Shown here in pieces: positions 33,748 to 41,986 of a DNA stretch of 64,000 bases; position 1 is the first letter of the stretch; every line of letters begins with the position of its first letter. The notes beneath the pieces are model-generated. The model ran no database searches, was not told where the DNA came from, and saw only the letters and a list, made by a program, of their open reading frames with translations. The position numbers and the translations under genes were made by a program. The DNA is from Cellulomonas sp. URHD0024 (lineage in GTDB: Bacteria > Actinomycetota > Actinomycetes > Actinomycetales > Cellulomonadaceae): the NCBI RefSeq assembly GCF_000426185.1, contig NZ_AUEW01000001.1:868001-932000 (forward strand), written 5' to 3'.

Positions 33748-34917
33748 TCAGGCACCCCAGCCGGCCTGCGCGCCGCCGACCCGCTCGTCGGCGATCCGCC
33801 GCCCGTACCCGGACACCGCGTACGCGGCCATGGGGTCCGCCGGCAGACCGCGCTCCTCGCGCCACGCCGCCAGCGCGGGACGCACGTCGGTGTAGAACGC
33901 GTCCATGAACATCCCGTTCGCGGTCAGGACGTCACCAGCGTCCTGCGCGACCCGCAGCTCGGCCAGGTCGACCAGCAGCGCCCGGGCGGTCATCTCCTGG
34001 ACGTTGAGCACCGAGCGGATCTGCCCGGGGATCTTGTCCTCGATGTTGTGGCACTGGTCGAGCATGAACCGCACGGGCGACCCGGCGTCCAGGCCTCCCC
34101 CACGGACGACCTCGAACAGGATCCGGAAGAGCTGGAACGGGTCGGCGGCACCCACGATCAGGTCGTCGTCGGCATAGAACCGCGAGTTGAAGTCGAACGA
34201 CCCCAGCCGACCCAGGCGCAGCAGCTGCGCCACGATGAACTCGATGTTCGTGCTCGGAGCGTGGTGGCCGGTGTCCAGGCAGACCAACGCCCGCTCGCCC
34301 AGCGCCGTCACGTGCGCGTAGGACGTGCCCCAGTCCGGGACGTCCATCGTGTAGAAGTACGGCTCGAAGATCTTGTACTCCAGGACCAGGCGCTGCTCCA
34401 CCGACAGGCGCGCGTAGATCGTCGCCAACGACTCGGCGAGCCGGTCCTGGCGGCCGCGGATGTCGCCCTGACCCGGGTAGTTGGTGCCGTCCGGGAGCCA
34501 GATCTTCAGGTCCTGCGAGCCCGTCGCATCCATGACGTCGATGCACGCGAAGTGGTGGTCGATCGCCTTCTGGCGAATCCGCGGGTCCGCGTGCGTCAGC
34601 GAGCCGAACTTGTAGTCGTCGTCCTGGAACGTGTTCGAGTTGATCGTCCCCAGCCGAACACCGAGGCCCTGCGCGTAGTCCGCCAGCTCGGCGTAGTCCT
34701 CGACCACGTCCCACGGGATGTGCAGCGCGACGCTCGGGGCCAGCCCGGTCAGGCGGTTCACCTCGGCCGCGTCGGCGAGCTTCTCCCGGATCGTGCGAGG
34801 CGTGCCCGGGGTGCTGAAGACCTTGAACCGCGTGCCGGCGTTGCCGAACGCCCACGAGGGCAGCTCGATCGCCTGCGCGGCGAGAACGTCGAGCTGGTCG
34901 GTGCTGAGGGTGGTCAT
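33748..34917 (-). CDS. rhaI: L-rhamnose isomerase (RhaI type)
   Basis: 389 residues from ATG 34917. Pattern of the Pseudomonas stutzeri-type enzyme, not E. coli RhaA: ELPSWAFGNAGTRFKVF, LAPSVALHIPWDVVEDY, GTINSNTFQDDDYKFG, CLDTGHHAPSTNIEFIV and FDFNSRFYADDDLIVG with the metal ligands (Glu, Asp, His, Asp). It interconverts L-rhamnose and L-rhamnulose. First of the three-gene run rhaI-rhaB-rhaD, 96 bases after fucO. Confidence 0.94.
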   Translation of the reverse strand: MTTLSTDQLDVLAAQAIELPSWAFGNAGTRFKVFSTPGTPRTIREKLADAAEVNRLTGLAPSVALHIPWDVVEDYAELADYAQGLGVRLGTINSNTFQDDDYKFGSLTHADPRIRQKAIDHHFACIDVMDATGSQDLKIWLPDGTNYPGQGDIRGRQDRLAESLATIYARLSVEQRLVLEYKIFEPYFYTMDVPDWGTSYAHVTALGERALVCLDTGHHAPSTNIEFIVAQLLRLGRLGSFDFNSRFYADDDLIVGAADPFQLFRILFEVVRGGGLDAGSPVRFMLDQCHNIEDKIPGQIRSVLNVQEMTARALLVDLAELRVAQDAGDVLTANGMFMDAFYTDVRPALAAWREERGLPADPMAAYAVSGYGRRIADERVGGAQAGWGA

Positions 34918-35013
34918 GGCTTCTCGTTTCGCTCGGGTCTTCAGTCGTGGTGCGCACTGCATGGCCGTCGACGGACGGACGCGGCCGGCGGGAGCCGACC
35001 GCGCCCTGGTCCC

Positions 35014-36165
35014 TCACAGCAGGTCGTGAAGCAGTTGCTCGATGTCGGCGATCGACGCCTCGCGCGGGTTCCCGCCGGCGCACACGTCCTCGAACGCGGC
35101 CTTCGCGAGCGCCGGCACATCGGCCTTCGTCGCGCCGACCTCGCTGATGCTGGTCGGGTTTCCCAGGGCTTGCGTCAGACCGGCGACCGCGCTGACGGCC
35201 GCCTCGCGCGCCTCGTCGATCGGCATCACGTGTGCGCCCTCGACGCCGAACGCCGCGGCGATGTCGCGGTACTTCTCACCCGTGGCCGGGGCGTTGAACG
35301 CCATCACCGGCGCCAGCAGGATGCCGTTGGCCACGCCGTGCGGCGCGGAGTAGAAGGCGCCGAGGGGGTGCGCCATCGCGTGCACGAGCCCGAGGCCGAC
35401 GTTGGAGTAGCCCATCCCGGCGACGTACTGGGCGAGGGCCATCCGGTCCATCGCTGCTTCGTCGCCGTCCGCGGCCGCGGCCAACGATCCGGCGATCACC
35501 TGGATCGCCTTGAGGTGGAACAGGTCCGACAGCTCCCACGCCCCCTGGGTGACGTACCCCTCGATCGCGTGCGTCAGCGCGTCCAGGCCGGTGGCGACCT
35601 TGAGCGCGCGCGGGGCCGTCGCCATCATCTTCGGGTCCACCACCGCGAGCACCGGGATGTCGTGGGGGTCCACGCAGACGAACTTCCGCTGCCGTTCCAC
35701 ATCGGTGAGGACGTAGTTGATCGTCGTCTCCGACGCGGTGCCGGCCGTGGTCGGCACCGCGATGATCGGCACGCTGGGGTGCTTCGTGGGCGCGACGCCC
35801 TCGAGCGAGCGGATGTCCGAGAACTCGGGATTGGTGACGACGATGCCGATCGCCTTGCAGGTGTCCTGCGGGGAGCCGCCGCCGATCGCGATGAGGACGT
35901 CCGCGCCCGCAGCCTGGAACGCGGCCACGCCCGACTGCACGTTCTCGATCGACGGGTTGGGCTGGACGTCGCTGTACACCGTGTACGGGAACCCCGCCGA
36001 GTCCAGCAGGTCGGTGACCCGTGCCGTCACGCCGGTGTCTACCAGGACCCGGTCCGAGACCACGAACGCCTTCCCGAAGCCCCGGTGTGCGAGCTCGTCG
36101 GGGATCACCTCGATCGCGTCCGGACCGAAGTACGCCGTCTGGTTCCAGACCATTCGCTGCGCCAC
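35014..36165 (-). CDS. fucO: Iron-dependent lactaldehyde reductase
   Basis: 383 residues from GTG 36165; the start AQRMVWNQTAYFGPDAI aligns with FucO (MANRMILNETAWFG-like), which supports this start over the ATG four codons inside. Group III alcohol dehydrogenase motifs: IAIGGGSPQDTCKAIG (NAD), TTAGTASETTINYVL, GLDALTHAIEGYVT and HAMAHPLGAFYSAPHG (iron ligands). It reduces L-lactaldehyde to 1,2-propanediol when electron acceptors are short. A TGTATCGATTCA operator-like word lies 35 bases upstream. Confidence 0.92.
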   Translation of the reverse strand: MAQRMVWNQTAYFGPDAIEVIPDELAHRGFGKAFVVSDRVLVDTGVTARVTDLLDSAGFPYTVYSDVQPNPSIENVQSGVAAFQAAGADVLIAIGGGSPQDTCKAIGIVVTNPEFSDIRSLEGVAPTKHPSVPIIAVPTTAGTASETTINYVLTDVERQRKFVCVDPHDIPVLAVVDPKMMATAPRALKVATGLDALTHAIEGYVTQGAWELSDLFHLKAIQVIAGSLAAAADGDEAAMDRMALAQYVAGMGYSNVGLGLVHAMAHPLGAFYSAPHGVANGILLAPVMAFNAPATGEKYRDIAAAFGVEGAHVMPIDEAREAAVSAVAGLTQALGNPTSISEVGATKADVPALAKAAFEDVCAGGNPREASIADIEQLLHDLL

Positions 36166-36199
36166 CGTGCACCCGCTTTCGTCGTGTCGACCTCGTCGT

Positions 36200-36211
36200 T
36201 GTATCGATTCA
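36200..36211 (-). promoter_or_regulatory. LacI-type operator before fucO
   Basis: The 12-mer tgtatcgattca matches the rhamnose-island consensus TGAAACGNTTCA at nine positions and keeps the central CG. It is in the 108-base gap between lldD and fucO. No confident -10/-35 pair was found beside it. Confidence 0.5.
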
Positions 36212-36273
36212 ATCTGCCGCGAACCCCAGCGGTAAGGGTCGAAGGTCCTGCAGTCGCTGGCCTCGGCCGCCTC

Positions 36274-37485
36274 TCATGGCAGCCGCACGTGCTGGGGGCC
36301 GAGCTCGTCGACCCGGGTGACGCCGAGCAGCGCCATGGTGCGGCGGACCTCGCGGGTCAGGATCTCCGCGGCGCGGTCGACGCCGCGTTCGCCGCCTGCC
36401 ATGAGCCCGTACAGGTAGGCGCGCCCCACCATGGTGGCGTCTGCCCCCAGCGCCAGGGCGGCCACGATGTCGGCGCCGGACATGATCCCGGTGTCCACCC
36501 AGACCTCGGTCCGGTCGCCGACCGCCTCCACGACGTCGGGCACCAGCCGGAGCGGCACGGGCGCCCGGTCGAGCTGCCGGCCGCCGTGGTTGGACAGCAC
36601 GATCGCGTCCGCCCCCGCGTCCGTGACCCGCCGCGCATCCTCGATGGTCTGGATGCCCTTGATGATCAGCGGCCCGTCCCAGGACGCCCGAAGCCACTCG
36701 AGGTCGGCGATCGTCATGGTGGCGTCGAACAGCTTGTCGAGCAGGTCGGCGACCGTGCCGGACCACTCGGACAGGGACGCGAAGGTCAGCGGCTCCGTGG
36801 TGAGCAGGTTCATCCACCACGCCGGGTGCGTCGCGGCGTCGAGCACGGTCTTCACCGTGAGCGCCGGTGGGATCGCGAAGCCGTTGCGCGCGTCGCGCAG
36901 CCTCGCCCCCGCGACCGGGACGTCGACGGTCAGCTGCAGGGCCTCGTAGCCTGCGGCCTTCGCGCGGCCCATCAGGTCCTCGCCCGCGGAGCGGTCCTTC
37001 CAGACGTAGAGCTGGAACCACTTGCGAGCCTCGGGTGCCGCCTCCGCGACGTCCTCGATCGAGGTCGTGCCCATGGTCGACAGTGCGTACGGGATGCCTC
37101 GACGCTCGGCGACCCGGGCGACAGCCCTCTCGCCCTCGTGGTGCATCAGCCGCGTGAAGCCCGTCGGGGCGAACGAGAACGGCACGGCCGCGGGCTTGCC
37201 GAGCATGTCGGTCGTCGTGTCGACGGCTGACACGTCGTGCAGGATCGACGGACGCAGCTCAAGGTTCCGGAACAGCGACCGGGCACGGCCGAGGGTGATC
37301 TCGGCCTCGGCCGCTCCGTCGGTGTAGTCGAACACCGACCGCGGTGTCCGATGTCGGGCGACCGTCCGCAGGTCGGCGATCGTCAACGCATCGGCGAGCC
37401 GGCGCTCCGTCGCGTCGAACCGGAGGGGCTTGGGTCGCATGAGCGGCTTGAGCTCGGACCACTTCGGGATCTGGCGCTGGGTCAT
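36274..37485 (-). CDS. lldD: L-lactate dehydrogenase / alpha-hydroxy-acid oxidase (FMN)
   Basis: 403 residues. FMN-dependent alpha-hydroxy acid dehydrogenase pattern: SVFDYTDGAAEAEITL, FAPTGFTRLMHHEGE, FQLYVWKDR, LQLTVDVPVAGARLRD, PLIIKGI, AIVLSNHGGRQLD (catalytic His, Arg), VWVDTGIMSGADIVAALALG and VGRAYLYGLMAGGE. It oxidises L-lactate to pyruvate at the membrane or in the cytoplasm, the final step after lactaldehyde oxidation. It starts 11 bases downstream of the bifunctional aldolase/dehydrogenase stop, so the two form an operon. Confidence 0.92.
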   Translation of the reverse strand: MTQRQIPKWSELKPLMRPKPLRFDATERRLADALTIADLRTVARHRTPRSVFDYTDGAAEAEITLGRARSLFRNLELRPSILHDVSAVDTTTDMLGKPAAVPFSFAPTGFTRLMHHEGERAVARVAERRGIPYALSTMGTTSIEDVAEAAPEARKWFQLYVWKDRSAGEDLMGRAKAAGYEALQLTVDVPVAGARLRDARNGFAIPPALTVKTVLDAATHPAWWMNLLTTEPLTFASLSEWSGTVADLLDKLFDATMTIADLEWLRASWDGPLIIKGIQTIEDARRVTDAGADAIVLSNHGGRQLDRAPVPLRLVPDVVEAVGDRTEVWVDTGIMSGADIVAALALGADATMVGRAYLYGLMAGGERGVDRAAEILTREVRRTMALLGVTRVDELGPQHVRLP

Positions 37486-37496
37486 GGCGTGGCCCT

Positions 37497-39533
37497 TCAG
37501 CGCAGGAAGGCGGCGGCGACGCCGGAGTCGACAGGGATGTGCAGGCCGGTCGTCTGAACGAGGTCGGGTCCGGTCAGCGCAAAGACCGCGGCGGCCACGT
37601 GCTCGGGCAGGACCTCGCGCTTGAGCAGCGTCCGCTGCGCGTAGTACGCGCCCAGCTCGGCCTCCGGCACGCCGTAGGTGGCCGCGCGCTGCGCGCCCCA
37701 GCCGCCGGCGAAGATCCCCGAGCCGCGCACAACCCCGTCGGGGTTGACCCCGTTGACGCGGATCCCGTGCTCTCCCAGCTCGGCCGCCAGCAGGCGGACC
37801 TGGTGCGCCTGGTCCGCCTTGGTGGCCGAGTAGGCGATGTTGTTCGGGCCCGCGAACAGCGAGTTCTTGGACGCGATGTACACGATGTCGCCGCCCAGCT
37901 TCTGGGCGATCATCGCCCGGGCGGCCTCACGAGCCACCAGGAACGAGCCGCGCGCCATGACGTCGTGCTGCAGGTCCCAGTCCCGGGCGGTGGTGTCCAG
38001 CAGAGGTTTGGAGATGGACAGACCCGCGTTGTTCACGACCAGGTCGACCCCGCCGAACGCCAGGCACGCCGCGTCGATCATCTCGGTGATCGCGTCCTCG
38101 TCGGTGACGTCGGCGTGCACGGCGACGGCGACGTCTGGTCCGCCCAGGGCGGTGGCGACCTCCTGCGCACCCTCCAGGTTCACGTCCGCGACCACGACGC
38201 ACGCTCCTTCGGCGGCGAGGCGTTCGGCGATCGCCCGCCCGATCCCGGAACCGGCGCCGGTGACGACCGCGACCCGGGTGGCCAGCGGCTTGGGCGCCGG
38301 CATGCGGGCGAGCTTGGCCTCCTCGAGGGACCAGTACTCGATGCGGAACTTCTCGGCCTCGTCGATCGGGTCGTAGGTGCTGATCGCCTCGGCGCCGCGC
38401 ATCACGTTGATCGCGTTGACGTAGAACTCCCCGGCCACCCGGGCCGTCTGCTTGTCCTTGCCGAAGGAGAACATCCCCACGCCGGGGACCAGCACGATGG
38501 CCGGGTCCGCGCCCCGGATCGCCGGGCTCTCCGGGGTGGCGTTGCGGTCGTAGTAGCCCTGGTAGTCCGCCCGGTAGGCAGCGTGCAGCTCGGCCAGCCG
38601 CGCCACCACGTCCTGCAGAGGAGCGTCGGCGGGCAGGTCCACCACCAGCGGCTTGACCTTGGTCCGCAGGAAGTGGTCCGGGCACGACGTGCCCAGCGCC
38701 GCGAGCCGGCCCAGCTCGGCGCGGGACACGAAGTCGAGCACCACGTCGGAGTCGGTGAAGTGGCCGATCTGCGGGCGGTCCGTGGAGGCGAGCCCGCGGA
38801 TCACCGGGGCCAGGGCCGCGGCCCGGGCGCGCCTGTCGCCGTCGGGCAGAGCCGGGTGCACGACCGGGCCGAACGGATGCCGGTCCGTGGAGCGCGAGGT
38901 GATGAACGCCTCGGCGGCGCCGATGATCCGGAGCGAGCGCTCCTCGGCCTCCCGCGACGTGTCGCCCCACGCGGTGATTCCGTGCCCGCCCAGGATGCAG
39001 CCGATCGCCTGCGGGTTCGCCTGCTTGATCGCCGCGATGTCGAGCCCGAGCTGGAACCCGGGCCTGCGCCACGGCACCCAGACGACCGTCTCACCGAAGA
39101 TCTCGCGCGTCAGAGCCTCGCCGTCCGCCGCGGTCGCCAGAGCGATACCCGCGTCGGGGTGCAGGTGGTCTACGTGGGCGGCGTCCACCAGCGCGTGCAT
39201 GGCGGTGTCGATCGACGGTGCGGCGCCACCACGACCGTGCAGGCAGTAGTCGAACGCTGCGACCATCTCGTCCTCGCGCTCGACGCCGGGGTACACGCCG
39301 GTCAGCGCGCGCACCCGGTCGAGCCTCAGGACGGCCAGACCCTTCTCGGTCAGCGTGCCGAGGTCTCCCCCGGATCCCTTGACCCACAGCACCTCGACGT
39401 CCGCGCCGGTCACCGGATCGAGCGTCGTGCCCTTGGCCGATGTGTTGCCGCCTGCGTAGTTGGTGGTGCGCGGGTCGGCTCCGAGGCGGTTCGAACGCGC
39501 GACCAGGGACTCGACGACGGGGTGGGACATCAT
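37497..39533 (-). CDS. Bifunctional rhamnulose-phosphate aldolase / lactaldehyde dehydrogenase
   Basis: 678 residues from ATG 39533 (AGAGG six bases upstream; ATGs at 39539 and 39530 are close alternatives). The N-terminal ~400 residues form a class II aldolase (TTNYAGGNTSAKGT, VLWVKGSGGDLGTL, HVDHLHPDAGIAL, GCILGGHGITAWGD). The C-terminal ~250 residues are a short-chain dehydrogenase (VVTGAGSGIGRAIAERL, NNAGLSISKP, catalytic YSATK). This is the RhaEW-like fusion that turns rhamnulose 1-phosphate into dihydroxyacetone phosphate and L-lactate. Two LacI-type operators directly precede it. Confidence 0.92.
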   Translation of the reverse strand: MMSHPVVESLVARSNRLGADPRTTNYAGGNTSAKGTTLDPVTGADVEVLWVKGSGGDLGTLTEKGLAVLRLDRVRALTGVYPGVEREDEMVAAFDYCLHGRGGAAPSIDTAMHALVDAAHVDHLHPDAGIALATAADGEALTREIFGETVVWVPWRRPGFQLGLDIAAIKQANPQAIGCILGGHGITAWGDTSREAEERSLRIIGAAEAFITSRSTDRHPFGPVVHPALPDGDRRARAAALAPVIRGLASTDRPQIGHFTDSDVVLDFVSRAELGRLAALGTSCPDHFLRTKVKPLVVDLPADAPLQDVVARLAELHAAYRADYQGYYDRNATPESPAIRGADPAIVLVPGVGMFSFGKDKQTARVAGEFYVNAINVMRGAEAISTYDPIDEAEKFRIEYWSLEEAKLARMPAPKPLATRVAVVTGAGSGIGRAIAERLAAEGACVVVADVNLEGAQEVATALGGPDVAVAVHADVTDEDAITEMIDAACLAFGGVDLVVNNAGLSISKPLLDTTARDWDLQHDVMARGSFLVAREAARAMIAQKLGGDIVYIASKNSLFAGPNNIAYSATKADQAHQVRLLAAELGEHGIRVNGVNPDGVVRGSGIFAGGWGAQRAATYGVPEAELGAYYAQRTLLKREVLPEHVAAAVFALTGPDLVQTTGLHIPVDSGVAAAFLR

Positions 39534-39550
39534 TGCCATCCTCTGGGTGG

Positions 39551-39609
39551 TGAAACGATTCAAGGCTGAAACGTTTCAGAGCGTACGAGCGCCGCACCGG
39601 ACGCGTCAA
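39551..39609 (-). promoter_or_regulatory. Promoter with two LacI-type operators
   Basis: On the minus strand TTGACG (rc of 39604-39609), an 18-base spacer and TACGCT (rc of 39580-39585) form a sigma-70-like promoter. Directly after the -10 lie tgaaacgtttca (39568-39579, a perfect palindrome) and its partner tgaatcgtttca (rc of 39551-39562), with 17 bases between their starts. Binding of a LacI repressor here would block the start of the bifunctional aldolase-lldD operon. Confidence 0.75.
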
Positions 39610-39621
39610 GTTGCCACCCGT

Positions 39622-40644
39622 TCAGGTGACGAGCGATGAGCTTCGCACGACCAGCTCGGGCCGGAACACGACGTCGTCGATCTCGCCGCTGTCGGCCTGG
39701 CGCAGGAGGAGCTCCGCCGCCGCGTGGCCCATCTCGTGCGTCGGCTGCCGTACCGACGTCAGCGGCAGCGCCAGCTCCCCGGCGACGTCGATGTCGTCGT
39801 ATCCGACGATGGCCGTCCGCGCGAGCAGTGCGGTGCCACCCTGGCGTCGCAGGCAGCGCTGCACCCCGATCGCGACAAGGTCGTTCACACAGAAGATCGC
39901 TCGGGGCGCCGAACCGTCGTGCGCGGCGAGCCACCGCGTGAGCGCGTCGTCGGCCCCGGACGCGTCGAGGGTCGCGAGCGTGACCTCGTCGACGACCTGA
40001 TCTGGTTCGAGCCCGGCTGCGGCCACCGCGCGGTCGACGCCCACCCGGCGCGCCTCGCACTGCCGGATCTCGTGCGGGCCGTTCAGGAACACGATCGACT
40101 GATGTCCCTGCTCGAGCAGGTGAGCTGCGGCGAGCTCGCCGCCGGTCACGTCGTCCACCGACACCGAGGAGAGCCCGGAGGCGGCGGACGCCGCATCGAG
40201 GAGCACCACGGCAACGCCGCGGCGCTGGATCTCCAGGAGGTGGTCGACGGATCGCCCGGTCGGCACGACGAGCAGGCCTAGGACCCCGTGCTCCTCGAAC
40301 AGCCGCAGGTACTTGGCCTCGCGCGCCGGGTCATCGTCCGAGCTCGCCAGCATCAAGGTGAGGTCGTCGACGGCGAGACGGTCCTCGATCCCGCGCGCGA
40401 CATCGGTGAAGAACGGGTTCCGGATGTCCAGCAGGATTGCCCCGACGGTGCTGATCGAACCCTGACGAAGCTGCCGAGCCGACCCGTTGCGGACGAAGGA
40501 CAGCTCAGCGATGGCGCTCTCGACCCGCTCGCGCGTCGGCGGCGCGACCGTATCGGGCCGGTTGAGGACGTTCGAGACCGTACCGACAGACACGCCTGCC
40601 GTGCGCGCCACGTCGGCGATCGACGGCCGTCGGCGCCCGTTCAC
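39622..40644 (-). CDS. LacI-family transcriptional regulator 1
   Basis: 340 residues from GTG 40644, preceded by a G-rich ribosome site. Helix-turn-helix and hinge: PSIADVARTAGVSVGTVSNV, LNRPDTVAPPTRERVESAI. The effector domain has ISTVGAILLDIRNPFFTDVA, VLGLLVVPTGRS, VDDVTGGELAAAHLLEQG and IFCVNDLVAIGVQRCL, VGYDDIDVAGELALPLTSV, PTHEMGHAAAELLL. It likely controls the rhamnose genes through the TGAAACGNTTCA sites; the effector may be L-rhamnose or rhamnulose. Located between the catabolic operon and regulator 2. Confidence 0.92.
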   Translation of the reverse strand: MNGRRRPSIADVARTAGVSVGTVSNVLNRPDTVAPPTRERVESAIAELSFVRNGSARQLRQGSISTVGAILLDIRNPFFTDVARGIEDRLAVDDLTLMLASSDDDPAREAKYLRLFEEHGVLGLLVVPTGRSVDHLLEIQRRGVAVVLLDAASAASGLSSVSVDDVTGGELAAAHLLEQGHQSIVFLNGPHEIRQCEARRVGVDRAVAAAGLEPDQVVDEVTLATLDASGADDALTRWLAAHDGSAPRAIFCVNDLVAIGVQRCLRRQGGTALLARTAIVGYDDIDVAGELALPLTSVRQPTHEMGHAAAELLLRQADSGEIDDVVFRPELVVRSSSLVT

Positions 40645-40666
40645 GACGTACCCCCGTCCGATCTCG

Positions 40667-41704
40667 TCATCGCCGGGACGAGCTCTGACGGACAACCAGC
40701 TTGGGCGGCAGGACGACGGCCGAGTGCTCGTGCGGTCCACCACCGTGGGCGGCTTCCTCGGCGAGGAGGATGGCACCAAGACGCCCCACCTCGTCGCCGG
40801 GTTGGGCGATCGTCGAGATCGGGATCGGGCTGTCCCAGGCCGCCTGGTTGTTGTCGTAGCCGACGATCGCGACGTCCTCAGGAACACGCACGTGTCCGGC
40901 GACCGTCAGCGCCTGGACGATTCCTGCCGCCAGCAGGTCGGAGGCCGCGAAGATCCCGTCGATCTCCCCGGCGGCGACCCGTGGCGCGAGGTCGACACCG
41001 ACGGCCCAGCCGTCAGACCGGTTGATCCATTCGGGAGTGATCACTTCGGAACTGACCTCTGGGTGCTCGCCGACCGCCTGATGGAAGCCCTTGCCGCGAT
41101 CGACCACCGGCTGGAGCTCGGCCGGTCCTCCGACGAATGCCAGCTTGCGCCGGCCGGAGTCGATGAGGTGCTTGGTGGCGAGATAGCCGCCGAGCGCGTT
41201 GTCGACGTCGACGCTGCAGTACTGGGACACGGGTGCACTGAAGTTCAGCAGGACGAGAGGGACGCCGGCGGGCGCGCGGCGGGCCACGGCAGCGAAGTGC
41301 GCGGCGTCGTTCAACGTCATCAGCACGCCCGTCACCCGGGCCTGCGCGAACATCGCCAAGTAGTTCGACTCACGTTCGATCTGTGCATCGCTGTTGGCGA
41401 TCAGCAGCGTCAGGCCACCGTGCTCCGCGCCGTTCTCGGCGCCCCGTGCGATGTCGACGAACAAGGAGTTGCTGAGGTCGGAGACGATGAGGCCGATCGA
41501 CTTGCTCGATCCGGACTTCAACGACCGCGCAGCGGTGTTGGGGACGTACCCCAACATGACGATCGCGCGCTCGACCCGCTCCCGCGTCGCGGCCGCAACC
41601 TTGTCGGGATGGTTCAGCACATTGGAGACGGTGCCCAGCGATACCCCGGCGAGAGACGCGACGTCGTCCACGCTCGGGCGCGCCCTGACGGTCGGACGGC
41701 TCAT
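40667..41704 (-). CDS. LacI-family transcriptional regulator 2
   Basis: 345 residues from ATG 41704, with GGAG six bases upstream. DNA-binding part PSVDDVASLAGVSLGTVSNV followed by LNHPDKVAAATRERVERAIV; sensor domain with SIGLIVSDLSNSLFVDIARG, TGVLMTLNDAA, VDVDNALGGYLATKHLIDSG and GIFAASDLLAAGIVQAL. It lies upstream of regulator 1 by 22 bases and divergent from the ABC importer operon, whose promoter carries a perfect operator. The two regulators differ in their recognition helices only slightly, so they may share sites or respond to different sugars. Confidence 0.92.
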   Translation of the reverse strand: MSRPTVRARPSVDDVASLAGVSLGTVSNVLNHPDKVAAATRERVERAIVMLGYVPNTAARSLKSGSSKSIGLIVSDLSNSLFVDIARGAENGAEHGGLTLLIANSDAQIERESNYLAMFAQARVTGVLMTLNDAAHFAAVARRAPAGVPLVLLNFSAPVSQYCSVDVDNALGGYLATKHLIDSGRRKLAFVGGPAELQPVVDRGKGFHQAVGEHPEVSSEVITPEWINRSDGWAVGVDLAPRVAAGEIDGIFAASDLLAAGIVQALTVAGHVRVPEDVAIVGYDNNQAAWDSPIPISTIAQPGDEVGRLGAILLAEEAAHGGGPHEHSAVVLPPKLVVRQSSSRR

Positions 41705-41913
41705 CGGCTCTCCGGGAGGCAACGACGGCTCCTTCTGTGATCGAGTGATCTGGCGCGAGTCGAGAGTAGCCGTCGAAGCGAGCGACCGTCCGCACGCTGT
41801 CCGAGCCTCCCCGCCCGTGTTGAACCGAACCAACCCGAGCGGTGACTTCAGCACACGCGGCCGAGCCGACGGGTGGCGAAGGACCTGCCCACGTCACAGT
41901 TCGGCAACGCGAG

Positions 41914-41955
41914 TTGACCGACCGGAAGCGAGGGTCTACGTTTTGAAACGCTTCA
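41914..41955 (+). promoter_or_regulatory. Promoter and LacI operator of the rhamnoside importer operon
   Basis: TTGACC (41914-41919), a 17-base spacer and TACGTT (41937-41942) form a near-ideal promoter, and tgaaacgcttca (41944-41955) sits at the expected transcription start. The following AAGGAGGAACT is a strong ribosome-binding site for the GTG at 41987. Repression in the absence of inducer is the simplest reading. Confidence 0.8.
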
Positions 41956-41986
41956 ATCCACACTTTTCGCACTTCAAGGAGGAACT

